Source of the DNA: an uncultured Alcaligenaceae bacterium | GTDB lineage: Bacteria > Pseudomonadota > Gammaproteobacteria > Burkholderiales > Burkholderiaceae_B | DNA: 11,854 nt | Direction of reading: 5' to 3' | NCBI GenBank assembly: GCA_937897265.1 | Contig: CALCPT010000479.1 | Coordinates: 1 to 11,854 of the forward strand | Shown: piece after piece, positions 7,180-11,854 of the stretch | Numbering within the stretch: the first letter of the stretch is position 1 | Layout: every line of letters starts with the position of its first letter | Notes under the pieces: generated by a model | Told to the model about the DNA's origin: nothing | What the model saw: the letters and a program-made list of their open reading frames with translations, nothing else | Databases searched by the model: none | Made by a program: the position numbers and the translations under genes

Positions 7180-8505
7180 ATGACGAAGATGAAAATTAAA
7201 CACGTTGCCGCAACTCTATTCGCGGCGGGCGCGCTCGGCGCCATGGCGTTTCCTGCATCGGCCGACGATCAGTTCGTGCCGTTACTTGCTTATCGCACGG
7301 GCTCCTTTGCGCCTCTCGGAATCCCATGGGCCGACGGCAAAATGGATTATCTGAAGTTGGTGAATGCGCGCGGAGGTATCAACGGCGTGAAGATCACCTA
7401 TGACGAATGCGAAACCGCCTATGCAACCGATCGCGGTGTTGAGTGCTACGAGCGCCTCAAAAAGCAGCCGCCTACCGGCGCCTCGGCATTTGACCCACAA
7501 TCGACAGGCATTACCTTTGCCGTCAGCGACAAAGCGCCTAACGACAAAGTGTCGATCATGACGGTCGGCTACGGTCTCTCGCAGTCAACTGATGGTTCAG
7601 TGTTTCCGTGGAATTTTCCGTTGCTGGGTACATATTGGACGGCAGCGGACATCATGATCCAGGATATCGCCAAGCGTGAGGGTGGCTTGGATAAATTAAA
7701 GGGCAAAAAAATCGCCTTGGTCTATCACGACTCACCTTACGGTAAAGAGCCGATTGCCTTGCTGCAAGCACGTGCCAAAAAAGAAGGTTTTGAGCTTTTG
7801 CTGTACCCCGTGACCGCGCCTGGTGTCGAACAAAAATCGACTTGGTTGCAAATCCGTCAGTCACGTCCAAATTATGTGTTGCTCTGGAGCGCAGGCATCA
7901 TGACACCAACGGCGTTGCGCGAAGCGCAGGCAACAGGTTATGCGCGCGACAAGATGTACGGAATTTGGTGGGCAGCATCTGAGGGCGATGTGAAAGACTT
8001 AGGTGACGTCGCGAAAGGCTACAACGCCGTGACGATTCACAACACTGCGGGTCGCGGTAAGGTGCACGACGAGCTCAAGGCCCTGGTGTATGACAAAGGG
8101 CAGGGCACTGACACCAACGGCACCACTGTTGGCACCATCGCTCACACGCGCGGTATGGTGATTTCAATGTTGACGGTTGAGGCGATTCGGGCAGCGCAAG
8201 AGAAGTTTGGCAAAGGTAAATCGATGACGCCAGAGCAAGTCCGTTGGGGGCTCGAGAATCTGAATTTGACCCAAGACTACCTCGAGAAGATTGGCTTTGG
8301 TGAATTGATGCGACCCGTCAAAACAAGTTGCGAGAATCATACGGGCGACGATTGGGCGCGCATCATTACTTGGGATGGTGCCAAGTTTCAAATTAAGCCT
8401 GATTGGTATCGCTCGGACGCCAGCATCGTGACCCCATTGGTCAAAGAGTTTGCAGAAAAATACGCAAAAGATAAAAACCTGACCACTGTGAAGTGTGCTG
8501 GCTAA
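7180..8505 (+). CDS. HAAT-family ABC importer periplasmic substrate-binding protein
   Basis: Periplasmic ligand-binding protein (type 1 periplasmic binding fold, LivJ-like superfamily) that delivers substrate to the importer. A Sec signal peptide (K-M-K-I-K n-region, Ala/Leu/Phe-rich core) ends at 'FPASA|DDQF' near residue 28. The mature protein begins with a beta-strand and 'AYRTGSFAPLG', and includes 'LVNARGGINGVKI', typical of HAAT binding proteins. Four cysteines ('DECET', 'VECYE', 'TSCEN', 'VKCAG') could form two disulfides. At 441 aa it is longer than E. coli LivJ/LivK (about 345 mature) and fits the larger branch associated with non-amino-acid ligands. Starts: ATG 7180 has AAGAGG 9 nt upstream, and ATG 7189 has CGGAG 9 nt upstream; both give a good signal peptide. 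A GTG at 7150 lies inside an inverted repeat and is disfavoured. The ligand cannot be deduced; linkage to two CoA ligases argues for a carboxylic acid. Confidence 0.92.
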   Translation: MTKMKIKHVAATLFAAGALGAMAFPASADDQFVPLLAYRTGSFAPLGIPWADGKMDYLKLVNARGGINGVKITYDECETAYATDRGVECYERLKKQPPTGASAFDPQSTGITFAVSDKAPNDKVSIMTVGYGLSQSTDGSVFPWNFPLLGTYWTAADIMIQDIAKREGGLDKLKGKKIALVYHDSPYGKEPIALLQARAKKEGFELLLYPVTAPGVEQKSTWLQIRQSRPNYVLLWSAGIMTPTALREAQATGYARDKMYGIWWAASEGDVKDLGDVAKGYNAVTIHNTAGRGKVHDELKALVYDKGQGTDTNGTTVGTIAHTRGMVISMLTVEAIRAAQEKFGKGKSMTPEQVRWGLENLNLTQDYLEKIGFGELMRPVKTSCENHTGDDWARIITWDGAKFQIKPDWYRSDASIVTPLVKEFAEKYAKDKNLTTVKCAG

Positions 8506-8540
8506 TCTGAGCGCTAGTTTTTGAACGATAGGAACTTGTT

Positions 8541-9386
8541 ATGACCCAACCCGTGTCGCAGCCGTCAGCACAGCCAGCAAGCACACCCATTTTGCTGGAT
8601 GTCAACGGGATCGAGGTGATCTACAACCATGTCATCCTGGTGCTTAAGGGGGTGTCGTTACAAGTTCCTGAAGGTAAGATCGTGGCGCTCTTGGGCGCCA
8701 ACGGTGCAGGCAAGACCACCACGCTGCGCGCAATCTCAAATTTGTTGCGTGGTGAGCGCGGCGATGTGACGAAGGGCGATATTTTGTATCGCGGCGAGCG
8801 CATCGACCGACTCACGCCCTCAGATTTGGTAAAGCGTGGTGTGGTCCAAGTCATGGAGGGGCGTCACTGCTTTGCGCATTTAAGTATTGAAGATAATTTG
8901 TTGACGGGTGCTTACACCCGTAACCTTGGACGGGCAGATTTAGCGTCTGCGCTTGAGCGGGTATATCAATACTTTCCGCGACTCAAGCAGCGTCGCGGCA
9001 GCCAAGCTGGCTATACCTCGGGCGGTGAGCAGCAGATGTGCGCTATCGGGCGTGCTTTGATGGCGCAACCAAACATGATTTTGCTCGACGAACCCTCGAT
9101 GGGTTTGGCGCCACAAATCGTTGAAGAAATTTTTGAAATCGTTAAAGATTTAAACCAACGCGAAGGCGTAAGCTTTTTGCTTGCTGAACAAAACACCAAT
9201 ATCGCGTTGCGCTACGCCGACTATGGCTACATTCTTGAAAATGGCCGTGTCATGATGGACGGTGAGGCTTGGGCGTTAGCCGAAAACGAAGACGTCAAAG
9301 AATTTTATCTAGGCATCTCAAGTGGTGAGCGAAAGAGCTTTCGCGAAAATAAATTTTATCGTCGCCGTAAGCGCTGGCTGGCCTAA
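8541..9386 (+). CDS. HAAT-family ABC importer ATP-binding protein (LivF-like)
   Basis: Second cytoplasmic ATPase of the importer. Motifs: Walker A 'GANGAGKTT' (52-60), signature 'TSGGEQQM' (159-166), and Walker B 'ILLDEP' (180-185) with E184. The switch position has Gln in 'LAEQN' (Q217), as is normal for LivF, which characteristically has Gln where LivG has His. Phrases such as 'VMEGRHCFAHLSIEDNLLTG' and 'DEPSMGLAPQIVEEIFEIV' are LivF hallmarks. It is 281 aa, about 45 longer than E. coli LivF. The extra length is an N-terminal Gln/Pro/Ser-rich leader of about 16 residues and a basic C-terminal tail ('ENKFYRRRKRWLA'). Start ATG 8541 has AGGAA 6 nt upstream. Gaps to neighbours are 35 bp (binding protein) and 18 bp (ligase-like gene), consistent with one operon. 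Confidence 0.94.
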   Translation: MTQPVSQPSAQPASTPILLDVNGIEVIYNHVILVLKGVSLQVPEGKIVALLGANGAGKTTTLRAISNLLRGERGDVTKGDILYRGERIDRLTPSDLVKRGVVQVMEGRHCFAHLSIEDNLLTGAYTRNLGRADLASALERVYQYFPRLKQRRGSQAGYTSGGEQQMCAIGRALMAQPNMILLDEPSMGLAPQIVEEIFEIVKDLNQREGVSFLLAEQNTNIALRYADYGYILENGRVMMDGEAWALAENEDVKEFYLGISSGERKSFRENKFYRRRKRWLA

Positions 9387-9404
9387 CAATTAAGAGATCG
9401 ATTC

Positions 9405-10676
9405 ATGTCAGAGTTTTTTGATGCGCTAGAAACCCGCGACCCCGCGCAACGCGAGCAAGCGTTGCTGGCAGCTTTGCCACAAGCGCTCGCCCAAGCTGCG
9501 GCGCGCGCACCCGCGATCGCACGTCAACTCGGGCAGCTTGCTCCGCATGCGATCACGACCCGTGCGGCCTTGGCGATGGTGCCAGTGATTCGTAAAACCC
9601 AACTGCTTGAACTGCAGCAAGACGCGCGCACTCGCCTGTCTGCAGACGCTGCGGTGATTGAACGTGTGTTTGGTGGTTTCTCGAGCATCGGTTGGGGTGC
9701 AGCGCAGCGGGTGTTTGCCTCGCCAGGCCCGATTTATGAGCCCGAGAGTGCGCGGCCAGATTACTGGCGCTTCGCGCGCTCGCTCTATGCAGCAGGTTTT
9801 CGCGCTGGTGATTTGGCGCACAATTGTTTTTCGTATCACTTCACCCCAGCTGGGTCGATGATGGAGTCGGCGGCTCACGCAGTGGGTTGTACGGTGTTTC
9901 CAGGTGGCGTTGGGCAGACCGAGCAACAAGTTCAGGTGATTCGAGATTTGCAGCCAGCTGGTTATATGGGTACGCCCAGCTTTTTAAAAATCATTCTTGA
10001 AAAGGCAGACGAGCTTGGCATTGAACTGGTTTCGTTAAAGCGCGCTCTGGTCTCGGGCGAGGCGTTTCCGCCTTCGTTGCGAGATTGGTTGGGCGCTCGT
10101 GGGATTCAGGGTTATCAGGCGTATGGCAGTGCTGATTTAGGCATGATTGCGTTTGAGACCCCTGCGCGCGAGGGTCTAGTGTTGAGTGAAGACCTGTTGC
10201 TCGAGATTGTGCGCCCGGGTACAAATGATGTCGTGCCAGAGGGTGAGGTCGGTGAGGTGGTGATCACCTCGTTCAATCCTGATTATCCTTTAGTGCGTTT
10301 TGGCACGGGGGATTTGTCCGCCATCCTGCCAGGTATTTCACCTTGCGGACGCACCAATACACGGATTCGTGGTTGGCTCGGTCGGGCCGATCAGACGACC
10401 AAAGTGCGTGGGCTGTTTGTACACCCGGGCCAGCTCGCTGAGGTGGCGCGTCGTCACCCACAAGTCGCGCGAGTGCGGCTTGTGATCAGCGGCACAACGG
10501 GCGCTGACGTGATGCTCTTAAAGGTTGAGGCGTCGGCGGCTGATCAAGCGCTGATGCAGTCGTTAACCAACGCGGTGCGCGATGTGACGAAGCTGAGGGC
10601 AGATGTTGAGATGGTGTCGGTGGGGAGCTTGCCTAATGATGGCAAGGTGATTGACGATATCCGCACGTATACCTGA
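9405..10676 (+). CDS. Phenylacetate-CoA-ligase-like (PaaK-type) adenylate-forming protein, atypical ATP loop
   Basis: A 423-aa protein of the PaaK-like branch of adenylate-forming enzymes, which make aryl- or acyl-CoA via an acyl-AMP. Supporting features: overall length close to PaaK (about 430), 'GYMGTPSFL' (187-195), 'LKRALVSGEAFPPSLR' (211-226), 'YGSADLG' (240-246), 'VRFGTGDLS' (297-305), 'GWLGRADQTTKVRGLFVHP' (323-341) and a C-terminal Lys in 'NDGKVID' (K414) at the catalytic-lysine position. The anomaly is the ATP/phosphate-binding loop. Where PaaK has an S/T-S-G-T-T-G-x-P run, this protein reads 'RVFASPGPIYEP' (102-113), with no Ser-Gly-Thr-Thr-Gly. It is last in the cluster, with AAGAGA 7 nt before the ATG and an 18-bp gap from the LivF-like gene. 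It may activate the imported acid, modify or bind acyl-CoA, or be inactive. The fold call is good; the activity is uncertain. Confidence 0.82.
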   Translation: MSEFFDALETRDPAQREQALLAALPQALAQAAARAPAIARQLGQLAPHAITTRAALAMVPVIRKTQLLELQQDARTRLSADAAVIERVFGGFSSIGWGAAQRVFASPGPIYEPESARPDYWRFARSLYAAGFRAGDLAHNCFSYHFTPAGSMMESAAHAVGCTVFPGGVGQTEQQVQVIRDLQPAGYMGTPSFLKIILEKADELGIELVSLKRALVSGEAFPPSLRDWLGARGIQGYQAYGSADLGMIAFETPAREGLVLSEDLLLEIVRPGTNDVVPEGEVGEVVITSFNPDYPLVRFGTGDLSAILPGISPCGRTNTRIRGWLGRADQTTKVRGLFVHPGQLAEVARRHPQVARVRLVISGTTGADVMLLKVEASAADQALMQSLTNAVRDVTKLRADVEMVSVGSLPNDGKVIDDIRTYT

Positions 10677-10763
10677 GGTGTTTGGGCGCTAGCGGCTGCG
10701 CAGGCTGAGCGAAGCACGATAAGGCCAACAGCAGCGGATATCTTCGATCGGTGCAGGCTGGTC

Positions 10764-11252
10764 TTATTGAACGCTCAGCGTGCCACGCATGATCGGCGAG
10801 TGGCCAGCAAACGTACACAGAAAGACATACGGTTCGCCGACTTTTAGTTGCGACACCTCAAACGTCACGGCAGTGGTTTCGCCCATGCCGATTAATTTGG
10901 TATGGGCAATCACTCGCTTATCATTTTGATCAACGTGATGGGCATCGGCGCCCGCTAACATGCCAGTACGCGCCACCCCATCAAGATCACTTTTTTTTGT
11001 TAGCACCCAGTTATGTGACATGGCCAAAGGCGGAAGATGCCCTTTGTGTGTCAGCGTGACGGTAAAGTCTTTACAAGTGGCGGGTACCGTGATGTGCGAG
11101 GGAATAAAACGCAGTGCGTCGTCTGTTTGTAAGGTGATACCGCACTCAAGTGCGCTGGCCGCAGCGCAGACTGTGCCGAGCGCTACAGTTGCGATGCGCA
11201 CAGCCCAGAGCAGGCTTCGCTTGCGGGTCAATACATCAGAGTGCTGTTGCAT
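10764..11252 (-). CDS. azu: Azurin precursor (type 1 blue copper protein)
   Basis: Periplasmic cupredoxin that shuttles electrons, in related bacteria to nitrite reductase, cytochrome c peroxidase or other redox partners. The signal peptide (residues 1-34, with RKR in the n-region) ends at 'AAASA|LECG', leaving a 128-residue mature protein, exactly the classical azurin length. In azurin numbering the copper ligands are all present: His46 ('SHNW'), Cys112 ('FLCTF'), His117 ('AGHS') and axial Met121 ('PIMRG'). The structural disulfide pair Cys3/Cys26 and Trp48 are also kept. 'RVIAHTKLIGMGETTAVTFE' is a typical azurin stretch. Position 45, normally Gly whose carbonyl faces the copper, is Ser. 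The gene begins 14 bp after the dprA stop with only a weak 'aagtga' upstream, so it may be read from dprA transcripts or its own promoter inside dprA. No nitrite reductase is in the window. Confidence 0.95.
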   Translation of the reverse strand: MQQHSDVLTRKRSLLWAVRIATVALGTVCAAASALECGITLQTDDALRFIPSHITVPATCKDFTVTLTHKGHLPPLAMSHNWVLTKKSDLDGVARTGMLAGADAHHVDQNDKRVIAHTKLIGMGETTAVTFEVSQLKVGEPYVFLCTFAGHSPIMRGTLSVQ

Positions 11253-11266
11253 AGTGTGTTCACTTG

Positions 11267-11854
11267 TTAGCAGGTTGTTCGAGCGTGAGCTCTGACAAAC
11301 TGGCCATGACCTCGCCGGACAATATGGCCTTCGAGTTCAAGGGTAAAGAGCTCAACTTGTAAGTGCGCGGGTGCCAAGCCTGTGCGACGCTGCAATTGCT
11401 CTTCGGTTACGGGATCGTAGCCGATTGCGTCCCAGAGGGGTGAGTTTGGTATCGGCGCTTGTATTCGCTCGAGGTCAAGCCCGGCGCTTGCCACCGTCTG
11501 AGGTTTTGCCGCGCGAGGGGTACTTTTACCCATTAGCGGCAGCTGGTTTTGCAAACCCTGACGCGTTGCGGCTTTGGCTTCATTACGTTTAAAGGTTGTG
11601 GCGGGCTGTAATTCAGACAAAATATCGGCCCCCGACTCAACCAGCTTGGCGCCCTGTTTGATCAGAGCGTGGGGTCCACGCGAGAGCGGCGAATGAATCG
11701 ATCCAGGGATAGCAAAAACCTCGCGCCCCAGGTCAACCGCGAGCCGGGCGGTAATCAGTGAGCCACTTTTGAGTGCGGCTTCAACCACGACCACCCCAAG
11801 GCTTAACCCCGCCACAATTCGGTTGCGCTTCGGAAAATGTGCGGCAAGGGCTGG
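11267..11854 (-). CDS. dprA: DNA-processing protein DprA/Smf (3' part, truncated by window edge)
   Basis: The C-terminal 195 residues of DprA, the cytoplasmic protein that binds incoming single-stranded DNA during natural transformation and loads RecA. The frame is open to the last base of the window, so the 5' end lies outside. The visible part starts with 'PALAAHFPKRNRIVAGLSLG', followed by 'VVVVEAALKSGSLITA', the end of the DprA Rossmann-like domain. 'REVFAIPGSIHSPLSRGPHA' and 'LIKQGAKLVESGADIL' complete that domain. A linker of about 60 residues then leads to a C-terminal winged-helix domain ('SPLWDAIGYDPVTEEQLQRR', 'ELEGHIVRRGHGQFVRA'), as in proteobacterial DprA. The coding sequence shows no frameshift. 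An internal GTG at 11815 could be mistaken for a start, but the conserved HFPKRNRI motif lies upstream of it. The gene is followed 14 bp later by azurin on the same strand. Confidence 0.95.
   Translation of the reverse strand, partial: PALAAHFPKRNRIVAGLSLGVVVVEAALKSGSLITARLAVDLGREVFAIPGSIHSPLSRGPHALIKQGAKLVESGADILSELQPATTFKRNEAKAATRQGLQNQLPLMGKSTPRAAKPQTVASAGLDLERIQAPIPNSPLWDAIGYDPVTEEQLQRRTGLAPAHLQVELFTLELEGHIVRRGHGQFVRAHARTTC

Noticed and set aside
9426..9929. Long minus-strand reading frame (167 codons) opposite the PaaK-like gene
   Set aside because: The opposite strand encodes a continuous family-consistent protein. The antisense translation is Arg/Thr/Cys-rich and matches no family I know.
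10677..10763. Intrinsic terminator between the convergent PaaK-like and azurin genes
   Set aside because: Short GC palindromes such as ctgcgcag are present, but there is no stable stem followed by a T-run on either strand.

Overview
The window looks like chromosomal DNA of a betaproteobacterium, most likely Burkholderiales. The support is a canonical azurin, a DprA, a periplasmic copper chaperone of the PCu(A)C family, and a Crp/Fnr regulator with the 'LSRQRVNQAL' type of recognition helix. This is inferred from protein style, not from a marker gene. There is no rRNA, tRNA, transposase, integrase, CRISPR array or prophage gene, and no gene-free stretch longer than about 130 bases.

Layout. 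(1) 42-797 (+) is a YggS/PLPBP pyridoxal-phosphate protein. It converges on (2) 879-1397 (-), a secreted PCu(A)C copper chaperone; the short gap between them holds a 16-bp direct repeat. (3) 1521-2192 (-) is a Crp/Fnr-family regulator, divergent from (4) a seven-gene plus-strand cluster at 2312-10676. The cluster order is long-chain-type acyl-CoA ligase, LivG-like ATPase, LivH-like permease, LivM-like permease, HAAT-family periplasmic binding protein, LivF-like ATPase, and a phenylacetate-CoA-ligase-like protein. (5) On the minus strand at the right end are an azurin precursor (10764-11252) and the 3' part of dprA (11267 to the window edge), 14 bp apart and probably co-transcribed.

The cluster encodes every part of a HAAT (branched-chain amino acid type) ABC importer: one binding protein, two permeases and two ATPases. 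It is bracketed by two adenylate-forming CoA-ligase homologues. The arrangement suggests import of a carboxylic acid (fatty, aromatic or alicyclic; the substrate cannot be read from the sequence) coupled to CoA thioesterification in the cytoplasm, not leucine uptake. The second ligase homologue has lost the usual Ser/Thr/Gly-rich ATP-binding loop, so its activity is doubtful.

The most informative non-coding signal is a near-perfect palindrome at 2217-2238 between the regulator and the cluster. It has the geometry of a CRP box (5-bp half-sites separated by 6 bp) but with TGTCG/CGACA half-sites in place of TGTGA/TCACA. It sits about 40 bp upstream of the start point predicted from a TATAAC -10 element, which is the class II activator position. 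The regulator's recognition helix differs from E. coli CRP at two DNA-reading positions, which fits an altered half-site. The regulator therefore probably controls the transport/ligase cluster and perhaps itself.
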